A stretch of DNA of 64,000 bases from Chitinophagales bacterium (GTDB lineage: Bacteria; Bacteroidota; Bacteroidia; Chitinophagales; Saprospiraceae), in contig JAFLBO010000017.1 of NCBI GenBank assembly GCA_017303475.1, positions 62,001 through 126,000 of the forward strand, given 5' to 3'. Position 1 is the stretch's first letter. Every line of letters starts with the position of its first letter. A program made the position numbers and the translations under genes. Below are positions 9,296 to 18,851 of this stretch, one piece after another. Under the pieces are notes generated by a model, which did not search any database, was not told where the DNA came from, and saw only the letters and a program-made list of their open reading frames with translations.

Positions 9296-12200
9296 GGGCG
9301 TAACCCCGAAACGCTCCTTGAAACAAGTAGAAAAATACTTCGCGTTCGGGAATCCTGTTCGCCAGGCCACCTCCGAGATACTGCCCTCTCTGCGTGCCAG
9401 CATCTCTTTCGCCCGATCCAGCCGGTAATTCCGCACAAACTCTGTCAACGACAATCCCGTCAGCGCATGGATTTTCCGATGTAATTGGGACCGGGATAAA
9501 AACATGGCGCGTGCAAAACCATCAGCGTCCATAGCTTCATTGTCCAGGTTTTCTTCAATAACCTGTACCAGACGCTGCAAAAATTCATGTTCCTTGGCGG
9601 GCAACCCATGTGGGATGTTTTTTTCCAAATCATTCCCATTCGGCAACTGCGAGAAATGCGCGCGCAATCGCTCGCGCGAAGCCAGCAAATTGCGCACCTG
9701 AACGGTTAATTCATCTGCCCGGAAAGGTTTGCTCAGAAATACATCCGCCCCGTATTCCAAACCTGTAACGCGCGCATCGGCGCCAGATTTGGCGGTAAGC
9801 AGTATGAGTGGAATATGCGAGGTGGTTGGGTTTTTCTTCAGGGCTTCGGCAACATCAAGTCCTGTTTTTTCCGGCATTACCCAATCGGATATCACCAAAT
9901 CAGGCACCAAATCCAGGGCCATTTGTATACCTTCTGCGCCATTGGCAGCTTCAACAATCCTGTATTCCATGGGCAGAGAGGCGCGGAGCAATAACCGTAA
10001 ATCCGGATCATCTTCAATAAGCAACAACAAGGGCTTTTCTGCCACATTTGATTTTTGATCGGGTTTCAACAAGGCAGGTTCCGACTTCTCTGCTGCCTGG
10101 TGCTGCAATGATGGCGCATAAGGAAGCGGTACAAACACACGGAAGCTTGTACCCTGGCCCGACACGCTTTCGGCCAGAATATTTCCGCCCATGCGTTCTA
10201 CCAGTTCCTTGCTCAAAGCCAGTCCAATGCCCGTACCGCCACGCCCGTGTTCAGTTTGATAAAACCGGTCGAAAATACGAGGCAACACCTCCGGCGCCAT
10301 GCCAATGCCGGTATCTTTTACCACCAGGCGCACCAGGGCGTCAGTTGGCTGTTCCGTAATGCCGAGTTCCAATGTTACAGAACCGCCGGAATCGGTAAAC
10401 TTCAAGGCGTTCGATAGTAGATTGGACACCACCTGTTCCCAAACAAGGGTGTCCAGCATGACCTCCTTTTCGGTTTCCGGCAACTTTAGCATTAGGTTAA
10501 TCTTTTTTTGTTCGGCCATTGGCAAAAACGGCTCTGCAACCGCCCGGGTTGCCTGCACCAGCAGGGTAGGGCGCGCATCCAACGGCATTTGCCCGGCATC
10601 CAGTTTCGACAAATCCAGCAACTGATTGACGTATTGAAGCAAACGGCGCGCATTGCGGTCAACCAGTTCCAGACGATATCGGCTGGTTTGGTCTTTTACT
10701 TCTTGCAGCATTTGCCGCACAGGCTCAATCATGAGGGTCAGTGGTGTGCGGAATTCATGGGTTACACCGTTAAAGAAATTGGTTTTCATCCGGTCTAGCT
10801 CTACCAGGCGGTGGGCTTCTCTTTGTTCAAAAGCCAGTTTGTTGCGCAACTGAGCCCGGTTTATCTGAAAACGGTATATACTCCACAAACCACCCAAGGC
10901 CAGGATGAAGAAACAGCCGTAAGCCCAATAAGTCTGATACCAGGGTGGTAAAATTTTCACGGTTAACTGAGCAATCTTGCCATTCCACACCCCTTTGCTT
11001 CCCCCGCTTTCTACTTGTAATGTATACGTGCCTGGTTCCAGGTGGGCAAATGTGGCTGTATTATTCACAGTTGGCTCCACCCAGGCCTCCGAGACGCCTA
11101 CCAGCCGGTAACGGAATTGATTCATGCGGGGGGCCGCAAAATCAATGGCAGCAAATTCAAACGTTACCTGGTTTTGATCGTGCGCAAGGGTGATGCTGCT
11201 GGTTTCTTCCAGACTTTTTTGCAGCCAGCCGCCCTCTGCTGTGGCCAATTGATTGTTTACCCACAAACGGGTGATCCTGACATCGGGACTCCGGGCTTCC
11301 TCCAGCAATGCCTTTGGATAAAATGCCGTGATGCCATTCACCCCGCCAAACCAAAAACGGCCATCAGCCCCCTGAGCATAACTCACGGTATTAAACTCAT
11401 CGTCCTGAAGCCCGTCTGCACTGAAAAAGTTTTGAAACAACTTTTTGTCCGGGTGAAATCTCGATAATCCCCGGTTGGTACTCAACCATAATGCGCCGCC
11501 CGAATCTGCCATAATTCCATACACTACATTATTGGGCAACCCATCCTCTTCAGTAAAATGTATAAAACGCCCGGTGGTTTTGTCCAATCTGCTTAAGCCG
11601 CCCCCTTTGGTACCAAGCCATAAATATTGCTCTGGTGCAACAGGATCATTCAACAAACAAAGCACCGAATTGCAATTCATACTCTGCCTGTCGGGTGGAC
11701 TCGTTTTAAATCGTTGAAAGCTCATGCCCTTGCCATCGGGCTTCCCGTGCAGCAATCCATGTGGCGTTCCCATCCAGATACTGCCGTCGGCATCTTCCAA
11801 AAATGCCAGCGACAGTTCCTTGAACCCGGTTACATGACTGAATGAAACGGTGTCGCAACGCCCTGTTGCCGGATCAAAGGAGCCTAGTACACTTTTGTTG
11901 CCCAGTATCCAGAATTTGCCGGTTTTGCTCCGATGTATCCTGCTGTATACCCCAATTACCATGGGCAATTCAAACCTGGCTTCCTCCTGTAGCGTTTCTT
12001 CATTCCAGCGGATCAATACACCATCACCACGCGGGCTGGATCGATGCTCTCCTAATAGCCATAGGTGCTGTTGTCCGTCAGATAACAGGTCGTGCTCTAT
12101 TAAATCATACTCATTAATCAGGTCATTGTGTGTATCGCTCGTCAGGTAACCAAATGCTTTGTCGGCCAGCCAAACCCAGATTCGGCCTTTAGTATCGGCT

Positions 12201-13291
12201 ACAATTCTACGCGGACTCTTGCCGGCCAGGTAGTGGTAAAAATGCCGGTTGCCGGGGTTGTACTTATACACACCGTAGCCATTGGTGCCAATCCACAGAA
12301 TACCGCCCCGATCCATACACATACGGGTAGAGCCCATTACACCTGTTTCTTTGAAGCGATGGAGGAGGTGAAATTCAGCTTGTTCAGGAGTTACAGAGGA
12401 GGGGTTTTCAAACTTGTAAATCTGTTTACGGGTACTGACATACAGATGTCCCTGTGCATCAAAAACCAGGTTGGTGTAAGGATAAGGAGATTTTTCCGGC
12501 AGCTTGAAATGAGTAGTTTGACCGTCTTTGATCCTTACCAGTTGTCCGGATTGCCCAATCCAAAGGGCGCCATCCGGCCCGGTTTTAAAATAGGATGTGT
12601 TGTTGTATAAATCACTGTCAGGCGAGGTGTCCCAATATTTAAAGAAGGCATGGGATTGGGGGTCAAAATAGCCGATCATCCTGAAGGTGCTAACCCAGAT
12701 TTTGCCATCAGGAGTACAATGTACATCCACCACCCGATTGCCGGCCGAACCATGTAAAGGAGCAATCTTTTCCCAATGAAAAGTTTCTACCCGGGCAATA
12801 TTGTTCAGGTCATGCCCGGTATTTGGCGGAATATCCCCTAGTTCTATCCTGAAAACGCCACTGCCCGATCCTGCCCATATAGCCCCGTCGGCCGATTGGG
12901 CGAAACAGGAAATATCCTGACTATTCAGATTATTGAGGTGGTAAAACCGATTCAGAATTGGGTCAAAAATGTTGATGCCGTTATTAACCGTTCCGCACCA
13001 TATTCTCCCGGAACGGTCTTCCAACATGGCCTGAACCTCATTGTCGGATAAGGAATAAGGCAGAAACGGATCGTTTTGGTATACTTGAAAATGATAGCCG
13101 TCGTAACGGTTTAACCCATCCTTGGTGGAGAACCAAAGATAACCCCGCCGGTCCTGGAGCAAGTCATATATCATGCCCTGGGATAACCCTTCCGGGGCGC
13201 CTAAATGCTCCAGCAACGGTGTCTGAGCAGACAAATATGAGAGTGCCAGCAAAAGAAGGCACCCTGTTAACGAAAGCGTCGGTTTGGGCAC
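9251..13291 (-). CDS. hybrid two-component system sensor kinase/response regulator/AraC activator
   Basis: 1,346 residues, a complete HTCS protein. A GTG start opens a signal peptide (SLTGCLLLLALSYLSAQ). Then come a periplasmic two-component beta-propeller (repeats such as DRRGYLWFSTKDGLNRYDG and ADGSIWMGTPHGL), a Y_Y_Y domain ending near 780, and one TM helix near 787-805. The cytoplasmic part has a HisKA domain (phosphoacceptor His in THEFRTPL near 845), a HATPase (NALKFT, DTGIGM, GTGIGLAL), a receiver domain (EDD near 1090; phosphoacceptor Asp in ISDWVMP near 1135) and a C-terminal AraC HTH. HTCS proteins sense periplasmic glycan pieces and activate nearby use genes; the ligand here is unknown and no SusCD pair lies nearby. 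The last residues (ADGTRMERG) and the stop codon are encoded by the CGCGGATGA repeat. Confidence 0.95.
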   Translation of the reverse strand: MPKPTLSLTGCLLLLALSYLSAQTPLLEHLGAPEGLSQGMIYDLLQDRRGYLWFSTKDGLNRYDGYHFQVYQNDPFLPYSLSDNEVQAMLEDRSGRIWCGTVNNGINIFDPILNRFYHLNNLNSQDISCFAQSADGAIWAGSGSGVFRIELGDIPPNTGHDLNNIARVETFHWEKIAPLHGSAGNRVVDVHCTPDGKIWVSTFRMIGYFDPQSHAFFKYWDTSPDSDLYNNTSYFKTGPDGALWIGQSGQLVRIKDGQTTHFKLPEKSPYPYTNLVFDAQGHLYVSTRKQIYKFENPSSVTPEQAEFHLLHRFKETGVMGSTRMCMDRGGILWIGTNGYGVYKYNPGNRHFYHYLAGKSPRRIVADTKGRIWVWLADKAFGYLTSDTHNDLINEYDLIEHDLLSDGQQHLWLLGEHRSSPRGDGVLIRWNEETLQEEARFELPMVIGVYSRIHRSKTGKFWILGNKSVLGSFDPATGRCDTVSFSHVTGFKELSLAFLEDADGSIWMGTPHGLLHGKPDGKGMSFQRFKTSPPDRQSMNCNSVLCLLNDPVAPEQYLWLGTKGGGLSRLDKTTGRFIHFTEEDGLPNNVVYGIMADSGGALWLSTNRGLSRFHPDKKLFQNFFSADGLQDDEFNTVSYAQGADGRFWFGGVNGITAFYPKALLEEARSPDVRITRLWVNNQLATAEGGWLQKSLEETSSITLAHDQNQVTFEFAAIDFAAPRMNQFRYRLVGVSEAWVEPTVNNTATFAHLEPGTYTLQVESGGSKGVWNGKIAQLTVKILPPWYQTYWAYGCFFILALGGLWSIYRFQINRAQLRNKLAFEQREAHRLVELDRMKTNFFNGVTHEFRTPLTLMIEPVRQMLQEVKDQTSRYRLELVDRNARRLLQYVNQLLDLSKLDAGQMPLDARPTLLVQATRAVAEPFLPMAEQKKINLMLKLPETEKEVMLDTLVWEQVVSNLLSNALKFTDSGGSVTLELGITEQPTDALVRLVVKDTGIGMAPEVLPRIFDRFYQTEHGRGGTGIGLALSKELVERMGGNILAESVSGQGTSFRVFVPLPYAPSLQHQAAEKSEPALLKPDQKSNVAEKPLLLLIEDDPDLRLLLRASLPMEYRIVEAANGAEGIQMALDLVPDLVISDWVMPEKTGLDVAEALKKNPTTSHIPLILLTAKSGADARVTGLEYGADVFLSKPFRADELTVQVRNLLASRERLRAHFSQLPNGNDLEKNIPHGLPAKEHEFLQRLVQVIEENLDNEAMDADGFARAMFLSRSQLHRKIHALTGLSLTEFVRNYRLDRAKEMLARREGSISEVAWRTGFPNAKYFSTCFKERFGVTPSALLNADGTRMERG

Positions 13292-13419
13292 GGAGATGAT
13301 TAATTTCGGGCAAAAATAGGCAATTATCGTGCCCTTTTAGTAAAAAATGCGACAATCCCTAACCATTCTGCAACATAAACAAACCTGTTGAAAGCCCCGG
13401 AGCTGCACCTTTGTGCCTG

Positions 13420-13526
13420 TTGTGAGCCGTAAAAGAATGGTTTGTGACATCAAAATCTCCACGGTAGGAAGATTAACAATGAAGCAAAAGTCGCCCCATT
13501 AAAAAGGAGGCGGCTTTTGTTTTTTC
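13420..13526 (+). ncRNA. candidate small RNA
   Basis: A promoter-like CACCTTTG (13406-13413, one mismatch to TAnnTTTG, with a TTG 15 nt upstream) and a strong plus-strand terminator (13486-13526) bracket about 107 nt. No plus-strand gene lies upstream that needs a terminator. The only open frame inside is a 7-codon one (MKQKSPH) whose stop lies in the terminator loop. Inference only; no known family recognised. Confidence 0.3.
13486..13526 (+). terminator. intrinsic terminator
   Basis: A 10-bp stem AAAAGTCGCC / GGCGGCTTTT with one G-U pair, followed by TTTTGTTTTTT. It is in a divergent intergenic region with no plus-strand gene before it. Confidence 0.7.
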
Positions 13527-13533
13527 CACGCTA

Positions 13534-13886
13534 TTTCAGACCTATAAGGTTTTAAAAAAACTATGGTATGTACACAAGTTAAATGGAGAATCAATTTCTG
13601 ATGTTAGACACCACTTATCACATCTAGCATCTTGTAACCCGCCGTTTTAACGGCGGGGAAAGTCGAGCACCCATCACATCTAGCATCTTTACAAAACATC
13701 ACATCTTCAAGAGGTTATAGATGCTGATGCTCTGTAAAGATGCTAGATGTGAATAGTGGGGTATTCCTGGCCACTCGTTGAAACGAGTGGTTACAAGATG
13801 TTAGATGTGTTACCAGATTGCCTTAACATCCACATATAACTTAGGTACATACCATAGGTTTCCAAAAACCTTATCGGTCTGAAACC
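13534..13886. repeat. MITE-like element, copy B (inverted relative to copy A)
   Basis: The reverse complement of this 353-bp stretch matches copy A at 4972-5268 along its length, sharing the terminal repeats and the CCACTCGTTTCAACGAGTGG palindrome. Copy B carries about 54 bp more, with a second palindrome (CCCGCCGTTTTAACGGCGGG). Confidence 0.75.
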
Positions 13887-13946
13887 AAAATGTCAAGTAG
13901 TGTAGTTTTTCTACGCATTTTTTCATGCCTAATGATAACAATTGAG

Positions 13947-13977
13947 GCTGTTCCGGATATCCGGGGCAGCTTTTTTT
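13947..13977 (+). terminator. orphan intrinsic terminator
   Basis: A 10-bp stem (GCTGTTCCGG / CCGGGGCAGC, two G-U pairs) with an ATAT loop and a T7 tail. Nothing on the plus strand directly upstream is a recognised gene; it may end a transcript arising in or near the MITE. Confidence 0.55.
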
Positions 13978-14075
13978 ATGCGGTGTATTGTCGTAAAGAT
14001 TGCAAAACCCCAAATGCTGCCGTCCGGCCATTTAATCCCCACTATTTTTCGAACCGAAATCCTCCCTCCCGTCTA

Positions 14076-14091
14076 CCCCGAGTACTCGGGG
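14076..14091. promoter_or_regulatory. 16-bp perfect palindrome upstream of the HYR/T9SS gene
   Basis: CCCCGAGTACTCGGGG is perfectly palindromic and lies 37 bp before the ATG at 14129. It could be an operator or a 5'UTR hairpin. A short run of the CCGTCCACCGTCAA repeat follows. Confidence 0.35.
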
Positions 14092-14128
14092 CCGTCCACC
14101 GTCAACCGTCCACCGTCAACTACTCCTT

Positions 14129-17100
14129 ATGTCAACAACCAAACAACTATTCCTTACCACCCTGTTCCTCATCCTGGCCGCTCCAACATTTGCCGCGCAT
14201 ATTGTTGGAGGTGGAATCACTTACGAGTGCCTTGGCCCTGCCGTTGGCGGTATCCGCTACCGGTTCACCATGAAAATTTACCGCGACTGTGCAGGTGGCG
14301 GCGCCGGTTTCGACAACCCGGCCAATATTGCCATCTACCAGGGAAGTTACACCAACAATTCCTATTTCGACGACTATCAAATCAACATTGACGATGTTTT
14401 TCCCTTAAACATCAATGAGCCGGATTGTATAGACAACCTGCCAAACCTCTGTCTGCAAGAGGGTATTTATGTTTGGGAAGACATTCTGCCGGTCAGCAAC
14501 GAAAGTTATTTCATTGTGTACCAACGCTGCTGCCGAACCAACGCCATCGCCAACATCACAACTCCGGGCGATATCGGCGCTACCTATTACATTGAAATTA
14601 CCCCGCTGGCACAGCAATTGTGCAATAACAGCCCGGTTTTTAACAATTTCCCGCCTATTGTTATCTGCAATAACTACCCCCTGGAAGTAGATTACTCCGC
14701 TACTGATGCAGAAGGCGACCTCCTGGTGTACAGCTTCTGCGCGCCTTTTGCCGGCGGCGGCAACAACCCGGCCGGCCCGGGTGGCGGCTGCGACGATATC
14801 ATCCCAAGTCCGCCATGCTCACCGCCGTTTACAGAAGTTCCCTTTATCTTCCCTAATTACTCCGCCGCAGAACCCATGGCTGGCAACCCGGTGGTATCCA
14901 TAAACGGCGCCACAGGTATCATCAGCGGTACCCCACAACTAAACGGCCAATTCGTAGTGGGCGTATGCGTGGAAGAATACCGGAACGGACAATTACTCTC
15001 CGTTACCCGACGCGATTTCCAGTTCAATGTAACCGACTGCGATCCGCAGGCTACAGCCCTGGTGCAATACGATGAACTGCTCGGCCCAAGTCGGTATTCC
15101 ATCAAAAAATGCGATGGCGCCACCGATCTCACCATCATCAACCAAAGTATTCCGGTCAATAATATCCAGAATTTTGAATGGACATTCGACCTCGGCGGCG
15201 GCAACGTAGTGCAAAACTCTTCCGATTTCGACTTGCCCATTACTTTCCCCGGACAGGGCGTGTACAACGGTATTTTGGTACTCAATGAAGGCCTTGATTG
15301 CGGAGATACGGCCTTTATTCAGGTGGAACTTTATGCACCGCTGAGTCTGGACCTCGGCCCAGATTATTCCCTCTGCCAGGATACCAATATAGTGCTGAAT
15401 GCCGGCCCCGGATTCAGCAGCTACCTCTGGCAAAACGGCTCCACCAGCCAAAGCATTAACATCACCACCACCGGCGTGTATTATGTGGAGGCCACCGACC
15501 CCTGCGGCAACGTATTGCGCGATACCGTAACGGTAAGTGTAGGAACGCCTCCTGCCATAAACCTGAGCAATACCAGCATCTGCCCGGGCGCCTCGGCCTC
15601 CTTCAGCGCACCCGGATTTGCCCAATATGCCTGGACCGGCGCTGGTCTCAACTGCAATACCTGCGAAACAGTCTCGGCTTCTCCGGCTTCCACCACTACC
15701 TATACGCTGCTGGCCAGCACCTCCCAGGGCTGCACCGCCGAAGCCAGCGTAACCGTAGAGGTACTGCCTACGCCAATGCAGACCTACCTGATCCAGTTTT
15801 ATCCGAATGAAACGGTTACTGTTGGCGGACAAACCTACAACCAGTCGGCAACCGTTACAATTCCGGTGCCTTCCACCACCGGAGGTTGCGACTCGCTGAA
15901 TACCTATATACTGGAACTGATTCCAACCACCCTGGACCTTGCCTGTCCGGCCGATCTAACCGTTGCCCTGCCCAATAACAGTGGTAGTATTCCGGTAAAC
16001 TACAACGCGCCACAGGCCACAACAGATTGTCCTGGCGTGCCGCCCACCATTACCCTCACGCAGGGTCTGGCATCTGGAACGGCATTCCCGGGCGGCGTAA
16101 CTACCGTGTGCTACCAGGCTACCAATACCTGCAACAACGAAGCTACCTGCTGCTTCACCGTCACCGTTACCAGCCTGGACCTCACTTGTCCACCCAACCT
16201 CACCGTGGCTATGCCATCCAATGCCAATACCGTGGTGGTGAACTATGCATCTCCCGGAGTAAGCACCGATTGCCCTGGCGCAGTGCCCGTGCCCGTGCGC
16301 ACTCAAGGTCCGGCCTCTGGAAGCGCATTCCCGGCCGGCCTCACTACCGTTTGCTACCAGGCTAATAATACCTGTGGTAATCAGGACAATTGTTGCTTTA
16401 CGGTTATGGTAAGTACCCTTAGCATCCAGTGCCCGCCCAACCAGAATATAGAACTGCCGGTAGCTGCAACCACGGTGGTTGCTAACTACGCAGCGCCAAC
16501 CACTGCCACCAATTGCCCTGATCCTGCGGTAACCCTGAATCTCACCCAGGGGCTGCCCAGCGGCGGAGCATTCCCGCTTGGAGTGAATACTGTGTGTTAT
16601 CAGGCTACCAATACCTGTGGCAATGTGGCATCCTGCTGTTTCAACATAACCGTACAGGATCCGCCGCCGCCTTGCGATATCAAGGTGATCGGTTGCATGA
16701 AATTTGAACTGCTGGATATCCGACTGGATTCCATCAATCAGCCAAGGTTCCGCATCAGAGCCACCAATTTCTGTGCTTCAGAGGTGAATTATATCCTCAA
16801 CGAACTACCTCCGGGCATCGTGGCGGTAACACCGGTAGAAGGCAGCATTTACACAGCGCCCAACACCGGCAACACTTACCTGGTGCGCAACCCTAACTTC
16901 TCGCCATTCTATTCCGTGCGCTACAAATCCGTTTCTCCGGGATTGAAAAACGGTCAGTCTGATGTGTTTGAACATCGCCTGCCGCAACAGTCGTTCCCGA
17001 ATAACTATATCCACATGTACGGCAAACTGAAAAACGGAGAAGGATTCGAGGCCTACCTCAACACCTTCTATTGCCCGGTACAACCCTGGATGGGCAGTCG

Positions 17101-17392
17101 CCTGGAAGAGCGGAACGAACCCGAAAGCCAGCTCTGGGATACAGATATTTCCCTGCGCCCCAACCCCACACCCGGTCAGGTTTGGGTAGATATGCAGGCC
17201 TGGATGGACAAACAGGTGAGTCTCCGTGTATACAATACCCTCGGACAAGAAGTGTACAGCCTACAGTACACCGTCAACCAGGAATGGCTGGAGCTTGATA
17301 TGAGCAACGCACCTTCCAATGGACTGTATTACCTTATTGTGCAGCCAGAAGGCGGGGCAAGAGCCAGAGCAAGTTTTGTCCTGGAAAGATAG
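14129..17392 (+). CDS. secreted gliding-motility-like protein with PKD/HYR modules and T9SS sorting domain
   Basis: 1,087 residues. A signal peptide (TTLFLILAAPTFA) is followed by a cysteine-rich N-terminal domain that starts AHIVGGGITYECLG and contains IYRDC and YQRCCR motifs, seen in many long Bacteroidota surface proteins. Next are Ig/PKD-like segments (YLWQNGSTSQSI; CPGASASF) and three HYR-like modules near residues 605-850 (LACPADLTVALP, LTCPPNLTVAMP, IQCPPNQNIELP, each ending CCFTVTV or similar). A T9SS type A domain closes the protein (DISLRPNPTPGQVWVDMQA). The role is unknown beyond secretion and probable surface display. Confidence 0.88.
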   Translation: MSTTKQLFLTTLFLILAAPTFAAHIVGGGITYECLGPAVGGIRYRFTMKIYRDCAGGGAGFDNPANIAIYQGSYTNNSYFDDYQINIDDVFPLNINEPDCIDNLPNLCLQEGIYVWEDILPVSNESYFIVYQRCCRTNAIANITTPGDIGATYYIEITPLAQQLCNNSPVFNNFPPIVICNNYPLEVDYSATDAEGDLLVYSFCAPFAGGGNNPAGPGGGCDDIIPSPPCSPPFTEVPFIFPNYSAAEPMAGNPVVSINGATGIISGTPQLNGQFVVGVCVEEYRNGQLLSVTRRDFQFNVTDCDPQATALVQYDELLGPSRYSIKKCDGATDLTIINQSIPVNNIQNFEWTFDLGGGNVVQNSSDFDLPITFPGQGVYNGILVLNEGLDCGDTAFIQVELYAPLSLDLGPDYSLCQDTNIVLNAGPGFSSYLWQNGSTSQSINITTTGVYYVEATDPCGNVLRDTVTVSVGTPPAINLSNTSICPGASASFSAPGFAQYAWTGAGLNCNTCETVSASPASTTTYTLLASTSQGCTAEASVTVEVLPTPMQTYLIQFYPNETVTVGGQTYNQSATVTIPVPSTTGGCDSLNTYILELIPTTLDLACPADLTVALPNNSGSIPVNYNAPQATTDCPGVPPTITLTQGLASGTAFPGGVTTVCYQATNTCNNEATCCFTVTVTSLDLTCPPNLTVAMPSNANTVVVNYASPGVSTDCPGAVPVPVRTQGPASGSAFPAGLTTVCYQANNTCGNQDNCCFTVMVSTLSIQCPPNQNIELPVAATTVVANYAAPTTATNCPDPAVTLNLTQGLPSGGAFPLGVNTVCYQATNTCGNVASCCFNITVQDPPPPCDIKVIGCMKFELLDIRLDSINQPRFRIRATNFCASEVNYILNELPPGIVAVTPVEGSIYTAPNTGNTYLVRNPNFSPFYSVRYKSVSPGLKNGQSDVFEHRLPQQSFPNNYIHMYGKLKNGEGFEAYLNTFYCPVQPWMGSRLEERNEPESQLWDTDISLRPNPTPGQVWVDMQAWMDKQVSLRVYNTLGQEVYSLQYTVNQEWLELDMSNAPSNGLYYLIVQPEGGARARASFVLER

Positions 17393-17506
17393 GAGAACGA
17401 TGAACGATGGGCGTTGCGCCCGGCTTTTCGTTCGTAAGCCGGGCGCAACGCCCATCGTCCATCGTCCATCGTCCATCGTCCATCGTTCATCGTTCATCGT
17501 CCCAAC
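17393..17506. repeat. AACGATG-type inverted-tandem repeat with 21-bp hairpin
   Basis: GAACGATGAACGATGG, a perfect 21-bp stem (17406-17426 with 17436-17456, 9-nt loop), then CATCGTCCATCGTCC units of 7-bp period. It sits directly after a stop codon and can act as a terminator-like hairpin. A related copy is at 39073-39189. Confidence 0.8.
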
Positions 17507-17604
17507 ATGAGTCATCCTGACAAAGGGTGGCTCATGTTTCGTTTAGGGATAATCGTATCAGACCCCTAACCCACATTTCCCCAAAAATCCCGTCACCACC
17601 GTTT

Positions 17605-17612
17605 TATCTTTG
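17605..17612 (+). promoter_or_regulatory. -7 promoter element for rhaT
   Basis: TATCTTTG matches TAnnTTTG, 43 bp before the rhaT ATG. No clear TTG was found at the right spacing upstream. The 5'UTR that follows is a run of CACTCACT repeats. Confidence 0.45.
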
Positions 17613-17655
17613 TGAGCCGCACTCACTCATCCACTCACTCACTCATTCACATCGT

Positions 17656-18705
17656 ATGGTATTAGGTATTCTCTTCCACACCATCGGCGGAATCGCTTCC
17701 GGCAGTTTTTACATGCCATTCAAGAAAGTGACTGCCTGGGCATGGGAAGTGTTTTGGCTGTTTGGCGGACTCTTTTCCTGGCTGATCGCACCTTTTGTGG
17801 CCGCCTGGCTCACTGTGCCGGATTTCAATGGCATCATTGGCGCCACCGAAGGTAATGTGAAAGCCTTCACCTACCTGATGGGTTTGCTCTGGGGGATAGG
17901 GGGGCTGACCTACGGACTCGGGGTGCGGTATCTGGGCATGTCGCTCGGCAACTCCGTGGTGCTGGGCTTCTGTTCCGCATTCGGATCGCTGGTGCCGCCG
18001 GTGTATTATGCCTTTCACCCGGTAGCGGGCAAAGTGGGTATCGTAGAAATGGCGCAACAAACGGGAGGTCAGATCGTATTGTTCGGTGTATTGATTTGTC
18101 TGGTGGGTATTGCCGTAACGGGTCGCGCGGGCATGCGCAAAGAGCGCGAACTCACCGACGATCAGAAAACGGCCTCCACAGCCGAGTTTAGTCTGGTTAA
18201 AGGCCTGATCATTGCCGTGATCTCGGGTGTGCTCAGCTCTTTTTTCAATTTCGGGATCGAAGCCGGCAAACCCATGGCCGAACAAGCCGTGGTGAATGGC
18301 GCTAATCCGCTGTTTCAAAACAATGTCACCTACATTGTAGTGCTCTGGGGTGGACTCACCACCAACCTCATCTGGTGTGTATACCTGATGTGGAAGAACC
18401 GCAGTTTTGGCGATTTTGGCAAAAAAGATGCGCCTAATACCCGAAATGCCCTGCTTTCGGCCTTTGCCGGCACGCTCTGGTTCCTACAGTTTTTCTTCTA
18501 CGGCATGGGTGAATCCCGACTCGGCAACGGCGCCTCCTCCTGGATCCTGCACATGGCCACCATCATCCTCACCGCCAATGCCTGGGGACTCCTGCTCAAG
18601 GAATGGCAGGGCGTTTCCAAAGCCACCTTCCGCACTTTTCTGCTGGGACTGGCGCTGATCATAGCCTCCATTTTCCTGGTAGGCATTGGAAATGCAATGA
18701 AATGA
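17656..18705 (+). CDS. rhaT: L-rhamnose/proton symporter
   Basis: 349 residues from the ATG at 17656; an in-frame extension upstream reads through CACTCA repeats and is rejected. About ten hydrophobic helices are visible, with RhaT-family motifs near the N-terminus (GILFHTIGGIASGSFYMPFKKV, WAWEVFW) and later YGLGVRYLGMSLGNSV and FFNFGIEAGKP. RhaT imports L-rhamnose with protons across the inner membrane. It heads the rhamnose cluster and all downstream members are co-directional. A CGCAGAG-type inverted repeat separates it from the aldolase gene. Confidence 0.93.
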   Translation: MVLGILFHTIGGIASGSFYMPFKKVTAWAWEVFWLFGGLFSWLIAPFVAAWLTVPDFNGIIGATEGNVKAFTYLMGLLWGIGGLTYGLGVRYLGMSLGNSVVLGFCSAFGSLVPPVYYAFHPVAGKVGIVEMAQQTGGQIVLFGVLICLVGIAVTGRAGMRKERELTDDQKTASTAEFSLVKGLIIAVISGVLSSFFNFGIEAGKPMAEQAVVNGANPLFQNNVTYIVVLWGGLTTNLIWCVYLMWKNRSFGDFGKKDAPNTRNALLSAFAGTLWFLQFFFYGMGESRLGNGASSWILHMATIILTANAWGLLLKEWQGVSKATFRTFLLGLALIIASIFLVGIGNAMK

Positions 18706-18715
18706 AGTTATTTGG

Positions 18716-18792
18716 CACCGCAGAGTCGGAGAGACGCAGAGGTGAAATAATTGATTAGTGAACTCTCTGCGCCTCCGCGCCTCTGCGGTAAA
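18716..18792. repeat. CGCAGAG-type inverted repeat
   Basis: ACCGCAGAGTCGGAGAGACG ... CGCCTCCGCGCCTCTGCGGT forms a long imperfect hairpin between rhaT and rhaD. The same family recurs at 31420-31500, 34985-35086 and 60556-60625. Confidence 0.75.
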
Positions 18793-18795
18793 AAT

Positions 18796-18803
18796 TACCT
18801 TTG
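18796..18803 (+). promoter_or_regulatory. -7 promoter element for the rhaD group
   Basis: TACCTTTG matches TAnnTTTG and lies 48 bp before the ATG at 18852, directly at the end of the CGCAGAG repeat. No TTG stands at the expected -33 position. Confidence 0.4.
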
Positions 18804-18851
18804 AGCCACCCTTAAAAGATCTACTACCAAAAATCCCTGTAACATCCGCTC

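Noticed and set aside
9061..9303. An 80-residue frame on the plus strand
   Set aside because: It is only a translation of the ATCCGCGTC repeat (RVIRVPSAFQ units).
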